Source: an uncultured Bacteroidales bacterium (GTDB taxonomy: Bacteria; Bacteroidota; Bacteroidia; Bacteroidales; Paludibacteraceae). From it: DNA of 61,976 nucleotides. The translations under genes were made by a program, and so were the position numbers. Positions 8,664 through 18,756 of this stretch are shown piece after piece (the stretch's first letter is position 1; each line of letters starts with the position of its first letter). Location: contig CADCBB010000008.1 in the NCBI GenBank assembly GCA_902799555.1, forward strand, positions 1-61,976, in the 5' to 3' direction. The notes below the pieces were generated by a model. It was not told the origin of the DNA. It did no database searches and saw only the letters and a program-made list of their open reading frames with translations.

Positions 8664-9278
8664 CTGAAGTCTTACATGATATCAGGGCTGATTGAGGCCG
8701 GTTGCGATGAAGCGGGACGGGGGCCGTTGGCAGGGAGTGTATTTTGCGCGGCAGTGATACTCGATCCGGCGAAAGTGGAGCTGGTGCCGGAGTTCGCATG
8801 GCTCAATGACTCCAAGCAGTTGACCGAGAAGCAACGCGAGGCGCTTCGACCGGTCATCGAACGGGAAGCAGTGAGTTGGGCGGTAGTCGAAGTGACGGCG
8901 CAGGAGATCGACGAGCGAAACATCCTGCAATGTTCTATTATCGGCATGCAGCGGGCCTTGGATAAGTTGACCGTTCGGCCGCAACATATATTGGTGGACG
9001 GCAATAAATGGAAACCCTACGTGCCGGAAGGAGAGCTGCTGGAGATACCCGCCGATACCGTGGTGCATGGCGATGCCACCTATATGAGTATCGCGGCGGC
9101 AAGCGTGCTGGCCAAGACCTACCGGGATGACTACATGCTGCGGCTCCATGCCGAGTATCCGCAGTACGGCTGGGATAGCAACAAAGGCTATCCGACCGCC
9201 GAACATTATGCGGCACTGAAGCAATACGGTCCGACGCCGTACCATCGCTTAAGTTTTAACCTAAAGTTAAAACGTTAA
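8661..9278 (+). CDS. rnhB: Ribonuclease HII
   Basis: 205 residues. It cleaves the RNA strand of RNA-DNA hybrids and removes misincorporated ribonucleotides. The signature CDEAGRG (Asp16, Glu17) is intact, followed by LNDSKQLT, ILVDGN (third acidic residue) and AASVLAKTYRD. Length is typical. It lies 27 bases after tamL in the same operon. Confidence 0.97.
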   Translation: MLKSYMISGLIEAGCDEAGRGPLAGSVFCAAVILDPAKVELVPEFAWLNDSKQLTEKQREALRPVIEREAVSWAVVEVTAQEIDERNILQCSIIGMQRALDKLTVRPQHILVDGNKWKPYVPEGELLEIPADTVVHGDATYMSIAAASVLAKTYRDDYMLRLHAEYPQYGWDSNKGYPTAEHYAALKQYGPTPYHRLSFNLKLKR

Positions 9279-9330
9279 ATGGTTAAATAGTTAAAATGGT
9301 TTTTATTGCATAAAAACGTTAAATAGTTAA
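9252..9330 (+). repeat. GTTAAA repeats with nested hairpin
   Basis: GTTAAA-type units (TTAACCTAAAGTTAAAACG, GTTAAATGGTTAAATAG) flank GTTTTTAT-TGC-ATAAAAAC (9299-9306 with 9310-9317), a perfect 8-bp stem with loop TGC. The copy reads ..TTAAAATG, hairpin, GTTAAA... It overlaps the end of rnhB and fills the gap to sppA. Confidence 0.85.
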
Positions 9331-9335
9331 GTGAT

Positions 9336-11105
9336 ATGATTTTCTTTTCTCGTCAAAACGCGCAGGGCGAACAACGTCCTCGTCGCAGAGTAGGCTGCCT
9401 GGGTGGCTGCCTCATTTTCTTCGCGGTGTATTTCTTATGCAGCGCTATCATCGGATGGATCATGGGCGATGCTTTTTCCTCGTCCACCGTGGACCTCAAG
9501 GACCAGACGGTCTATCGTCTCGAGCTGAAAGGGACGCTGGTAGAGCAGGCACAGGAGGAGTTACCCTGGGCCTCGATGATCAGTTCTGTGCCGTACAGCA
9601 GTTATGCCAAGCAGGATAACGTAGGTCTGGATCAGATCCTGAGTAACATCCGTCTGGCGAAGAACAACGATAAGATCCTCGGTATCTGGTTAGACGGCGG
9701 TCAGCTATCGATGGCGCCGGCGAGCGCCAAGGCGATACGCGATGCGCTGATCGACTTCAAGACCAGCGGCAAATGGGTGATCGCTTCCGCGAAGAACTAC
9801 GGTCAGACCAACTACTACCTCGTTTCGGTAGCCGACCGTATCTGCCTCGACCCGACGGGAGAGGTGAACTGGAACGGTCTTACCGCGCAGAAGATGTACT
9901 TCACCCGCCTCATGGAGAAGATCGGCGTAGAGATGCAGATCGTTAAGGTAGGTACCTTCAAGTCCGCCGTAGAACCCTATTTCCGTACCTCCATGTCCGA
10001 TGCCGATCGCCTGCAGACCATGCAGTACTTGAACGGTATCTGGGATGAGTACAAAGCCGCTGTGGCTGCATCCCGTCACCTGACGGAGGCGCAACTCAAT
10101 GCTCTCGCCGACCGCTACATGGGGCTGCAGAGTGCGGAAGAGAACCTCAAAGCCGGTCTTGTGGATACCATCGTCTATTGCCAGGATATGGACTCCTTGC
10201 TGCGCGTCTATACCGGCACTAAGGACTACCATATGCTCACGACCGATAAGTTGGCGCAGGTGAAGCGTCCGGACTCCAAGGCCAAAGATAAAGTAGCGGT
10301 GCTCTACCTCGCCGGCGAGATCACCGATGAGGAAGGAGACGGTATCGTCGGCAAAGAGGTCGTTAAGACCCTCAAGAAGATCGCCAAGGACGATGATGTC
10401 AAGGCCCTCGTGCTGCGTGTCAACAGTCCGGGCGGTTCGGCCGATGCCAGTGAACAGATCTGGCATGCGATCCAGAAGATCAAAGCCGACAGCATCCCGG
10501 TAGTCGTTTCGATGGGTGACTATGCCGCTTCCGGTGGTTATTACATCTCCTGCGGTGCGGATTATATCTACGCCGAGCCGACGACACTCACCGGTTCGAT
10601 CGGTATCTTCGGTACCATCCCGAATGCCGCCAAGCTGCGCGATAAAGTGGGCCTCGATATCGACGGCATCAAGACCAACAAGCATGCGGACCTGGAGGCG
10701 AACATGATCTACAAAGGCATGAATGCAGAGGAGTTTGCTTTGATGCAGACCATGGTAGAGCGCGGTTATGACCTCTTCACCGGTCGTTGTGCCGAAGGCC
10801 GTCATGTGAGTCAGGACTATATCAAGTCCATCGGCGAAGGACGTGTTTGGTTAGGCGTCCGCGGTAAAGAGATCGGTATCGTCGATGAAATCGGAAATAT
10901 CAACGACGCGATCGCCAAGGCGGTCGATCTGGCCGGACTCGAGTGCTATCAGTTAGCCTACTATCCTGAGAAGACCGATCCGTACGAAGAGTTGATCAAG
11001 CTCTTCGACAACACGACGGACGAAGAGAAGATGATCCTCAAGATAAAAGATTTCTGTTCCAAGCCGCGTATCATGGCAAGGATGGATGACATTGTCATCC
11101 GTTAA
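9336..11105 (+). CDS. sppA: Signal peptide peptidase SppA, 67K type
   Basis: 589 residues, the long duplicated form. It digests cleaved signal peptides in the inner membrane. One transmembrane segment lies at about residues 28-48. The N-terminal half holds the general base lysine in VGTFKSAVEP (Lys209) and the C-terminal half holds the nucleophile in DYAASGGYYIS (Ser399), so the Ser/Lys dyad is complete. PGGSADASEQIW is also present. It is in the tamL operon; upstream and downstream gaps are filled with GTTAAA repeats. Confidence 0.97.
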   Translation: MIFFSRQNAQGEQRPRRRVGCLGGCLIFFAVYFLCSAIIGWIMGDAFSSSTVDLKDQTVYRLELKGTLVEQAQEELPWASMISSVPYSSYAKQDNVGLDQILSNIRLAKNNDKILGIWLDGGQLSMAPASAKAIRDALIDFKTSGKWVIASAKNYGQTNYYLVSVADRICLDPTGEVNWNGLTAQKMYFTRLMEKIGVEMQIVKVGTFKSAVEPYFRTSMSDADRLQTMQYLNGIWDEYKAAVAASRHLTEAQLNALADRYMGLQSAEENLKAGLVDTIVYCQDMDSLLRVYTGTKDYHMLTTDKLAQVKRPDSKAKDKVAVLYLAGEITDEEGDGIVGKEVVKTLKKIAKDDDVKALVLRVNSPGGSADASEQIWHAIQKIKADSIPVVVSMGDYAASGGYYISCGADYIYAEPTTLTGSIGIFGTIPNAAKLRDKVGLDIDGIKTNKHADLEANMIYKGMNAEEFALMQTMVERGYDLFTGRCAEGRHVSQDYIKSIGEGRVWLGVRGKEIGIVDEIGNINDAIAKAVDLAGLECYQLAYYPEKTDPYEELIKLFDNTTDEEKMILKIKDFCSKPRIMARMDDIVIR

Positions 11106-11150
11106 AATGTTAAAACGTTAAACGGTTAAAATGGTGCTTCGCACGTTAGT
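11102..11150 (+). repeat. GTTAAA repeats with nested GTGC-TTC-GCAC hairpin at the lpxK start
   Basis: TTAAAATG, TTAAAACG, TTAAACGG, TTAAAATG units are followed by GTGC-TTC-GCAC (11134-11144) and GTTAG. The ATG inside the repeat (11131) is the lpxK start, and the repeat encodes its first residues MVLRTL. A near-identical ~23-bp copy lies inverted at about 15191-15214. Confidence 0.85.
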
Positions 11151-12150
11151 ATATCCTTTTCTTAGCAGGCTGTTCCAGTTCGGCGTCTGGATCCGGCATC
11201 GTCTGTACGACCATCGTCTGCTGCGTTCGCACGCCGTGGAGATACCTACCATCTGTGTGGGGAACTTAGCGGTAGGCGGTACGGGGAAGACGCCGATGAC
11301 GGCGTACCTTGTGAGTCTGCTCATCGCGAACGGTTACCGTCCGGCGATCCTCTCGCGCGGCTACAAACGCAAGACGCGCGGATTCGTCATGGCGGACCAC
11401 GCTTCTACGGTCGAGACCATCGGCGATGAGGCGATGCAGATGTATACGACCTTTCCGGACCTGCCGATAGCCGTCTGTGAGAACCGCGTCAAAGGGGTCA
11501 AGCAGCTCCAGCGTCAAGTGGAGCACCTGGATGTCATCGTCTTGGACGATGCGATGCAGCATCGGGCGATCCGCTGCGGCTTCACGGTCCTGCTCACGGC
11601 CTATGATAACATCTATATCAGCGATCATATGTTACCCTGGGGTAGGTTACGCGACATCCCTTCGCGCGCCCTCAAGGCCGACACGATCGTCGTGACCAAG
11701 TGTCCGGACGACATCCGCCCGATCGACATGCGCGTCATCGACAACAGGCTGCATCTACCTACCTATCAGTCCCTCCATTTCACCGGTATCGACTATGCGC
11801 CGATGAACGAACCGGGTGTGCCCCTCGTGGTCTCCGGTATTGCGCATCCCGAGTATATGCTGGCGCATGTGCAGCAACAGTACCCGCAGGCAGAGTTGGT
11901 TGCTTTCCCCGATCATCATGCCTTCACGCCTGCTGACATCGATACGATCCTGGATAAGGCACGGCATTTTGATTTTGTGCTGACTACCGAGAAAGATATC
12001 CCGCGTATTCAGATGACCGACCTCGAGGCACGGCTTCAGGCTGAAGGTAAAAAATTGCTGACCCTGCCGATCCGTGTGCGGTTCTGCACGCCGGCTGCCG
12101 ATTTTGACCGGATCATCCTACAATATGTACGTGAAAACAAAAAGAAATAA
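11131..12150 (+). CDS. lpxK: Tetraacyldisaccharide 4'-kinase (lipid A)
   Basis: 339 residues. It phosphorylates the 4' position of the lipid A disaccharide at the inner membrane. The P-loop GNLAVGGTGKTP lies at about residues 45-56, and VIVLDDAMQHR and TTEKDIPRIQ motifs are present. The N-terminal MVLRTLVYPFLSRLFQFG is the membrane-associated helix, with its first codons inside the upstream repeat. The stop is immediately followed by the ATG of the MsbA-like gene. LpxK next to an MsbA-type flippase matches the lipid A biosynthesis and export pairing known in other Gram-negatives. Confidence 0.96.
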   Translation: MVLRTLVYPFLSRLFQFGVWIRHRLYDHRLLRSHAVEIPTICVGNLAVGGTGKTPMTAYLVSLLIANGYRPAILSRGYKRKTRGFVMADHASTVETIGDEAMQMYTTFPDLPIAVCENRVKGVKQLQRQVEHLDVIVLDDAMQHRAIRCGFTVLLTAYDNIYISDHMLPWGRLRDIPSRALKADTIVVTKCPDDIRPIDMRVIDNRLHLPTYQSLHFTGIDYAPMNEPGVPLVVSGIAHPEYMLAHVQQQYPQAELVAFPDHHAFTPADIDTILDKARHFDFVLTTEKDIPRIQMTDLEARLQAEGKKLLTLPIRVRFCTPAADFDRIILQYVRENKKK

Positions 12151-14016
12151 ATGGTAAAAGGTAAAATTGTAAATATCCTGCGTCGTTTCGTGCCGCCTTA
12201 CAAAGGCTTGATGGTGCTCAATATCCTGTTTAACCTCTTCTCGACGATCCTGTCGCTCTTCTCGTTCGCGGCCATCATCCCCGTGCTGCGGATCCTGTTC
12301 GGCCTGACCGCCGTCGATGTGCAGTGGACCGATCTGAGCACCGTTCACGGTCTGCAGGAGACGATCGCCGCCTTGCGGTCGAATCTCTACTTTATGCTCA
12401 ACGACCAGATCGCATTGCATGGCTCGAGTTACGTGCTGCTGATGCTGGGCATCTTCCTGGTCATCATGACGGGTCTCAAGTGCGGTGCAGCATGGCTGGC
12501 GAACTACTACATGGTACCGATCCGAACGGGTGTGTTGCGGGACCTGCGTCAACAACTCTACGATAAGATCCTCGCCCTGCCGATGGGGTATTTCACCGAG
12601 GCACGACGCGGCGATGTGATCTCCCGTATGACGAATGATGTGAACGAGGTGGAGGCCTCCATCATGTCGGCGCTGGATATATTATTCAAAGATCCGGTGA
12701 TGATCCTGGTCTATCTGGTTACGCTTTTTATCATCTCGTGGCAGCTGACGCTCTTCGTGCTCATCCTGATGCCAATCGCGATCTTCTTCATCGGAAGAAT
12801 CGGTCGCAGCCTCAAGAAAGCGTCCACGCGCGGTCAGGAGCAGAACGCGGAGATCCTCTCGTCCGTCGATGAGACCCTTTTGGGCCTGCGAGTCGTGAAG
12901 GGTTTCAATGCGCAGCATAAGTTACGCAGCCGTTTCGACACCCTCATCAATGCCACCCGCGCGACCTTCAACCGCATTAACCGCCGTTACTACCTCGCGC
13001 ATCCATTGTCGGAGTTCTTAGGCACGACCCTCATCGCCATCATCCTGTGGTTCGGCGGTCTGCTCATCCTCTCCGATCATGCGACGATCGATGCATCGAC
13101 CTTCATCTATTATCTGGTCATCTTCTATTCGATCATCAACCCCTCCAAGGACCTGAGCAAAGCCGCGTACGGTATCCGCCGCGGTATGGCGTCGCTGGAG
13201 CGTATCGATGCGGTGCTCAACACCGAGTCGAATATCATCGAACCCGCTCAACCGCAAAAAGTGGTCTTTGAGAAGGAGATTCGTTTTGAGGGCGTTCATT
13301 TCCATTATCAGCCCGAGCGGGAGGTATTGGCGGCTATCGACCTGACCATCCCCAAAGGAAAGACCGTCGCGCTGGTAGGGCAATCGGGTAGCGGTAAGAC
13401 CACGATGACTGATCTCGTGCCGCGGTTCTATGACCCGACGGCCGGCGCCATCACGCTGGACGGGGTAGATATCCGTCGCTTTGCTACGCATGACCTGCGC
13501 GCCCTCATGGGTATTGTCTGCCAGGAGCCCGTGCTCTTCAACGATACAGTCTATAATAACATCACTTTCGGTGTCGATACCACGCAGCCTGCACCGAACG
13601 GCATGAGTTGGCAGCAGGCGGTGGAGCAGGCGGCCCGTATTGCCAATGCGCATCAGTTCATTACCGATATGCCCGAAGGGTACGACACCGTCATCGGCGA
13701 CCGAGGCAGCCGTCTCTCCGGCGGGCAACGCCAACGCCTCTCCATCGCGCGGGCGATCCTTAAGAACCCGCCCATCCTCATCCTCGATGAGGCAACCTCG
13801 GCGTTGGACACCGAGTCCGAGAAACTCGTGCAGGAAGCCCTCGAGCACCTCATGGCAGAGCGTACGACGCTTGTCGTAGCGCACCGTCTCTCGACCATTA
13901 AACATGCGGACCTCATCTGCGTGCTGCACGAAGGACAGATCGTGGAACGCGGTACGCATGAGGACCTCTATAAGTTAGGCGGATATTATACGAAATTAGT
14001 TGATATGCAGCAATAA
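12151..14016 (+). CDS. ABC exporter, MsbA-like (lipid A flippase candidate)
   Basis: 621 residues, a half-transporter with a six-helix membrane domain (~1-345) fused to an ATPase domain (~370-621). Walker A GQSGSGKTT starts at Gly410, the signature LSGGQRQRLS at Leu522, and Walker B ILILDEA has Glu547; the switch VVAHRLST is present. It abuts lpxK with no gap, which supports transport of lipid A core, but substrate cannot be proved from sequence. The start ATGGTAAAAGGTAAAATTG is itself repeat-like. Confidence 0.9.
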   Translation: MVKGKIVNILRRFVPPYKGLMVLNILFNLFSTILSLFSFAAIIPVLRILFGLTAVDVQWTDLSTVHGLQETIAALRSNLYFMLNDQIALHGSSYVLLMLGIFLVIMTGLKCGAAWLANYYMVPIRTGVLRDLRQQLYDKILALPMGYFTEARRGDVISRMTNDVNEVEASIMSALDILFKDPVMILVYLVTLFIISWQLTLFVLILMPIAIFFIGRIGRSLKKASTRGQEQNAEILSSVDETLLGLRVVKGFNAQHKLRSRFDTLINATRATFNRINRRYYLAHPLSEFLGTTLIAIILWFGGLLILSDHATIDASTFIYYLVIFYSIINPSKDLSKAAYGIRRGMASLERIDAVLNTESNIIEPAQPQKVVFEKEIRFEGVHFHYQPEREVLAAIDLTIPKGKTVALVGQSGSGKTTMTDLVPRFYDPTAGAITLDGVDIRRFATHDLRALMGIVCQEPVLFNDTVYNNITFGVDTTQPAPNGMSWQQAVEQAARIANAHQFITDMPEGYDTVIGDRGSRLSGGQRQRLSIARAILKNPPILILDEATSALDTESEKLVQEALEHLMAERTTLVVAHRLSTIKHADLICVLHEGQIVERGTHEDLYKLGGYYTKLVDMQQ

Positions 14017-14039
14017 AGGTTTAAGGTGAAAGGTTAAAG

Positions 14040-14052
<13 letters not shown>
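14015..14052 (+). repeat. Short repeat (GGTGAAA/GGTTAAA) supplying the mnmA start
   Basis: Units AAAGGTTT, AAGGTGAA, AGGTTAAA, GGTGAAAA, GGAAAG run from the end of the ABC gene into the mnmA GTG start at 14040. Confidence 0.7.
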
Positions 14053-15104
<1,052 letters not shown>

Positions 15105-15258
15105 ACGTTAGAATGGTCGCTATGCGACGTTAAAGAGTTAAAATGGTTTGCAACGTTAAAATAGTCTGCGACGTTATTTCTCGCTGCATAGTAACGTGCG
15201 AAGCACCATCTTAACCATTTAACGTTTCCTAAAATGAAACCATATTAACTGTTTAACG
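15105..15258. repeat. Cluster of GTTAAA/hairpin composite repeats between mnmA and rubrerythrin
   Basis: This gap between convergent genes is almost wholly repeat. On the plus strand, AATG-type units precede GTCGC-TAT-GCGAC (15116-15128), GTT-TGC-AAC (15146-15154) and GTC-TGC-GAC (15164-15172), each followed by GTTA(AA). On the minus strand, similar flanks enclose GTGC-TTC-GCAC (about 15195-15205) and GTTTC-ATTTTAG-GAAAC (about 15225-15241). No standard T-tract terminator was seen; the opposed copies could form a long imperfect stem acting on both genes. Confidence 0.8.
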
Positions 15259-15260
15259 CG

Positions 15261-15809
15261 TTACTTCCCAAAGTAACGCTTGTAAAGTCCTTCGAAACCT
15301 TTACCGTGACGTGCTTCGTCGCGTGCCATCTCATGAACGGTGTCATGAATCGGGTCGAGGTTCAGTTCTTTCGCACGTTTAGCGATATTGAGCTTATCTT
15401 CGCATGCACCGGCCTCTGCCATCATACGTTTCTCCAAGTTGGTCTTGGTATCCCAAACAACCTCACCGAGCAACTCAGCAAAACGGGAAGCGTGGTCAGC
15501 CTCTTCGTATGCATAACGACGGAAAGCCTCGGCGATCTCCGGATAACCCTCACGGTCAGCTTGACGAGCCATAGCCAGGTATTGACCTACCTCGGTGCAC
15601 TCACCCATGAAGTGTGCACGCAGACCCTCTGCGATGATCGGGTCCTTCTCATCTTTCGCTACACCTAATACATGCTCGCATACGAAATTGAGTTTGTCGT
15701 CGGATGCTACTTTCCATTCTACGATTTGTTTGCATTGCGGACAACGCTCAGGAGCCTCCGCGCCCTCGTGTACGTAACCACAGATCGGGCAAATGAATTT
15801 TTTTGTCAT
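15261..15809 (-). CDS. Rubrerythrin with N-terminal rubredoxin domain
   Basis: 182 residues. The rubredoxin-like iron site comes first (Cys7, Cys10, Cys23, Cys26), then a four-helix di-iron domain with EECTEV-like, [10 protein letters not shown] and [11 protein letters not shown] motifs. This is the reversed-order rubrerythrin used by anaerobes to reduce hydrogen peroxide in the cytoplasm. It is convergent with mnmA and 63 bases downstream of the sulP gene. I saw no clear -7/-33 promoter in that gap, so it may be read from the sulP promoter. Confidence 0.93.
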   Translation of the reverse strand: MTKKFICPICGYVHEGAEAPERCPQCKQIVEWKVASDDKLNFVCEHVLGVAKDEKDPIIAEGLRAHFMGECTEVGQYLAMARQADREGYPEIAEAFRRYAYEEADHASRFAELLGEVVWDTKTNLEKRMMAEAGACEDKLNIAKRAKELNLDPIHDTVHEMARDEARHGKGFEGLYKRYFGK

Positions 15810-15846
15810 AGTGTTAATTTTTTTTAGGGTTAATAAAAAGTTTATC

Positions 15847-15897
15847 TTTCATTCTTTCACTCTTTCATTCTTTCACTCTTTCATTCTTTCACTCTTT
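15847..15897 (-). repeat. CTTTCATTC/CTTTCACTC 9-bp repeat spanning the sulP stop
   Basis: At least five alternating 9-bp units. On the minus strand they encode the last residues of the SulP protein (SERMKE, stop) and continue into the gap before rubrerythrin, so the C-terminus was rewritten by the repeat. Confidence 0.85.
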
Positions 15898-17618
15898 ATA
15901 AGAATATCTTCTGCACGACGCAGCGCAAAATGGATATCTGCGCAAATATTATGCGGATCCATCTGCTGCTCGATACCGCCCTGCATGAGTTGCTTATGCA
16001 CGTGATCGTTCACGCCCGAGAGGATGATCGTAATGCCCTCTTTGTGGCTGCGCTGGATGAGCATACTCAGGTTATGCATCGCTGTCGCATCGACGAACGG
16101 CACCTTACGCATACGGATGATACGGATCGGGTATTCCTTACCGCTCACATGCGTCATGATATCATCGAATTTATTGGCGATGCCGAAGAAATACGGACCG
16201 TCGATCTCATAGACCTCAACACCCTCCGGGATGGTCAGATGCTCGAGGTTCAGATGACTCTCGCTGTCTTCATTCGGGTCGATCTCGTCATGGAACGTAC
16301 GGATATGGGTAGCTTCGCTCGTACGCATCAGGAAGAGCACCAATGCCAGCAGGATACCTACCTCGATCGCTACCGTGAGGTCAAAGATGACCGTCAGCAG
16401 GAACGTGATCACCAGTACCCAGAAATCGCGGTTACGGTGCTTGAAGAGCCCTACGATCGTCTTCCATCCGCTCATCGAGTAAGCCACCATGATCAGTACG
16501 GCAGCCAGGCAGGCCATCGGGATCATACCGACTAACTCACCCATGAAAAGGAGCACGAGCAGCAGTACGACCGCGTGTACCACACCTGCGATAGGCGTGC
16601 GTCCGCCGTTATTGATATTCGTCATCGTACGTGCGATAGCGCCTGTAGCAGGGATACCGCCGAAGAACGGCACCACCATGTTCGCCACACCTTGCGCGAT
16701 GAGCTCCGTATTCGAGTTATGCTTGTCGCCGATCACACCGTCCGCTACAATAGCCGACAGCAGGCTCTCTATTGCGCCTAACATCGCGATCGTGAACGCC
16801 GCCGGGAAGAGTTTCTGCACCGTTGTGAAGAATGACTCTCCTTCCGCCAACTCCATCGACGGCAGATGAGGCGCAGGGATACCGTGCGGCAAGGCATAGA
16901 GGTCGCTGATCGTCTGCAGACTCGCTACGCCCCAACTCTCCGGTGCATAGCGCTTCAGGAGCCATACCGCGAAGGTCGCGATGATGATCGCCGCCAGACT
17001 GCCCGGGATGCGCTTCGTGATTTTAGGCATGAAGATACATACCAAGAGCGAGAACATACCGATACCGAATGCCCACCAGTTCACATGCATATGCTGCGCG
17101 TAGAAGATCCATTTATCGACGAAGTTTGCCGGCACATTCTCCAGACCCATGCCGAAGAAATCATTCATCTGCGTACTGAAGATCGTCAGTGCGATGCCTG
17201 CCGTGAAACCCACGATAACAGGGTAGGGCACGAACTTGATCACATTACCCAGATGCGCCAGACCCATCAGCACCAACAGGATACCCGCCATGATCGTCGC
17301 AATAGCCAGACCCGATAGACCGAACTCCTGGATGATGCCGTAGATGATCACAATGAATGCACCTGTCGGTCCGCCTATCTGCACCTTGCTACCACCCAAC
17401 ACCGAGATGATCAACCCCGCGATGATAGCCGTCACCAAACCCTCCGTCGGACCTACACCCGACGAGATACCGAAAGCAATCGCCAACGGGATAGCCACGA
17501 TACCTACGATGATACCGGCCAGCGCATCCTGACCGAACTGCGCCTTGTTGTAAGAGCGAAGCGTACTGAAGAGCTTGGGACTAAATACGTCTTTTATCGA
17601 ATATTGCATACATTTCAT
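15873..17618 (-). CDS. SulP family anion transporter with STAS domain
   Basis: 581 residues from the ATG at 17618. SulP/SLC26 inner-membrane transporters move sulfate, bicarbonate or dicarboxylates. About 10-14 hydrophobic segments fill residues ~20-425, with the family-type GGSKVQIGGPTGAF and NMVVPFFGGIPATGAIART motifs, followed by a STAS domain (~440-565). The longer frame to 17657 is rejected because it starts upstream of the predicted transcription start. ATG 17609 is an alternative with a more normal leader. Substrate is not known. Confidence 0.93.
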   Translation of the reverse strand: MKCMQYSIKDVFSPKLFSTLRSYNKAQFGQDALAGIIVGIVAIPLAIAFGISSGVGPTEGLVTAIIAGLIISVLGGSKVQIGGPTGAFIVIIYGIIQEFGLSGLAIATIMAGILLVLMGLAHLGNVIKFVPYPVIVGFTAGIALTIFSTQMNDFFGMGLENVPANFVDKWIFYAQHMHVNWWAFGIGMFSLLVCIFMPKITKRIPGSLAAIIIATFAVWLLKRYAPESWGVASLQTISDLYALPHGIPAPHLPSMELAEGESFFTTVQKLFPAAFTIAMLGAIESLLSAIVADGVIGDKHNSNTELIAQGVANMVVPFFGGIPATGAIARTMTNINNGGRTPIAGVVHAVVLLLVLLFMGELVGMIPMACLAAVLIMVAYSMSGWKTIVGLFKHRNRDFWVLVITFLLTVIFDLTVAIEVGILLALVLFLMRTSEATHIRTFHDEIDPNEDSESHLNLEHLTIPEGVEVYEIDGPYFFGIANKFDDIMTHVSGKEYPIRIIRMRKVPFVDATAMHNLSMLIQRSHKEGITIILSGVNDHVHKQLMQGGIEQQMDPHNICADIHFALRRAEDILIKSERMKE

Positions 17619-17626
17619 TTTCGCTG

Positions 17627-17658
17627 CAAAGGTACAACTTTTTTTTGAATTGTGCAAG
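17627..17658 (-). promoter_or_regulatory. Promoter of the SulP gene
   Basis: Minus strand CTTG (17658-17655), 20 bp, TACCTTTG (17634-17627). The predicted start at about 17621 leaves almost no leader before ATG 17618, or about 12 bases before ATG 17609. Confidence 0.8.
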
Positions 17659-17684
17659 CGCTCCCACGATTTTCTCCGATTTTT

Positions 17685-17716
17685 CTTGCGTATCTCATTT
17701 TTTTGTTGTATCTTTG
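17685..17716 (+). promoter_or_regulatory. Promoter of the AraC-family gene
   Basis: CTTG (17685-17688), 20 bp, TATCTTTG (17709-17716). The stretch from TTGTTGTATCTT through GCAGCGGATTTT is repeated exactly at the promoter near 58161. Confidence 0.85.
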
Positions 17717-17759
17717 CAGCGGATTTTGGATAACAAACCTAAAACATGGCACTTTTTTG

Positions 17760-18653
17760 ATGTCTCAGGTAGAAAAAAAGGAAATATTACAAGAGATCAC
17801 TCCTTTGGAGGAGCACGATTTCATGTACGTTGCAGATCGTCATAAGGCAGGATATGATTATCCGCTTCACCGGCATGATTTGTTTGAACTCAATTTTGTG
17901 GAGAATGGTGCCGGTTGCGAACGCATAGTAGGGGACTCAGTGGAAACCATAGGAGAGTATGATCTTGTCCTCATCACCTCGCCAAATCTCGAGCATCAAT
18001 GGTTGCAAGGCGATTGCCATAGCAATGATATTCACGAAGTGACCGTTCAGTTTTCTTTGGATTTTCTGGATAATTGCTTCTTTGACACCAACCCCATGTG
18101 TTCTATTAAGAATATGCTGATGCGTGCCCAACGAGGTCTTGCTTTTCCCCTTGCTGCAATCATGACTATCTACCCTCGTGTCATTAAGATATCGAGTATT
18201 AAGGAAGGATTCTATGCGGTCATAGAGCTCTTCAATATTCTCTACGAACTATCTAAATTCGATGATGCCCGCGAACTATCTTCCTCCTCTTTCGCGCAAG
18301 TAAAACCCAATATGGAGAGCGCGCGCGTAGCACGCGTAAAAGACTATATCTCTGCGCATTATATCGAAGATATACGTCTGGAGCAGATGAGCAAACTTGC
18401 GAACATGTCGCCTACTGCTTTCTCGCGTTACTTCAAACTCAGGACGGGCAAGACTCTGGCGGAATATATTGTCGATGTACGACTGGGGCATGCGTCTCGT
18501 ATGTTGATTGATACCAAAGAGCCGGTGTCGCAAATCTGTTTCTCTTGCGGATTCAACACGCTCACCAATTTCAACCGTCTTTTTAAGAAAAGAAAAGGCT
18601 TTTCTCCGACCGAATTTCGTGAAAAATATGCAAAGACAAAGGTAATAGTGTAA
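17760..18653 (+). CDS. AraC family transcriptional regulator
   Basis: 297 residues from ATG 17760. The frame continues upstream to 17652, but that part contains the promoter. The N-terminal ~130 residues form a cupin-like sensor (HKAGYDYPLHRHDLFELNFV). The C-terminal ~100 residues hold two helix-turn-helix motifs (IRLEQMSKLANMSPTAFSRYF and PVSQICFSCGFNTLTNFNRLF). Its stop lies within a few bases of a possible operator, and the next promoters carry a shared AGTGYCA motif at the -33 position. I infer that it activates the downstream surface genes and perhaps the mannan locus; there is no SusR or hybrid two-component regulator in the window. Confidence 0.92.
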   Translation: MSQVEKKEILQEITPLEEHDFMYVADRHKAGYDYPLHRHDLFELNFVENGAGCERIVGDSVETIGEYDLVLITSPNLEHQWLQGDCHSNDIHEVTVQFSLDFLDNCFFDTNPMCSIKNMLMRAQRGLAFPLAAIMTIYPRVIKISSIKEGFYAVIELFNILYELSKFDDARELSSSSFAQVKPNMESARVARVKDYISAHYIEDIRLEQMSKLANMSPTAFSRYFKLRTGKTLAEYIVDVRLGHASRMLIDTKEPVSQICFSCGFNTLTNFNRLFKKRKGFSPTEFREKYAKTKVIV

Positions 18654-18661
18654 TATCTGCT

Positions 18662-18735
18662 AAAAAAGTGTCAGTAAATCTCTGAAAATAGCAGTAATTT
18701 TGCAGCGTATTTGGAAAACACGCAATAAAATACGC
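18662..18735 (+). promoter_or_regulatory. Activator-type promoter and structured leader of the 1011-residue surface protein
   Basis: TAATTTTG (18695-18702) is a good -7 box, but the -33 place holds AAAAAAGTGTCAG (18662-18674) instead of TTTG. A weaker AGTGTAA lies 20 bp further up (18647). The leader starts with an inverted repeat GCGTATTT (18705-18712) / AAATACGC (18728-18735). About 100 bp are nearly the same as at 22272-22375. Confidence 0.7.
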
Positions 18736-18756
18736 AACTTTTAAAATACTATACCT

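Noticed and set aside
15847-15897. Array of 9-bp units considered as CRISPR or phase-variation tract
   Set aside because: There are no spacers and the units are degenerate; it lies at a gene end, not in a promoter or mid-gene where phase switching would be obvious.
17652-17759. N-terminal extension of the AraC-family regulator
   Set aside because: The extension contains the -33/-7 promoter and lies upstream of the expected transcript start.
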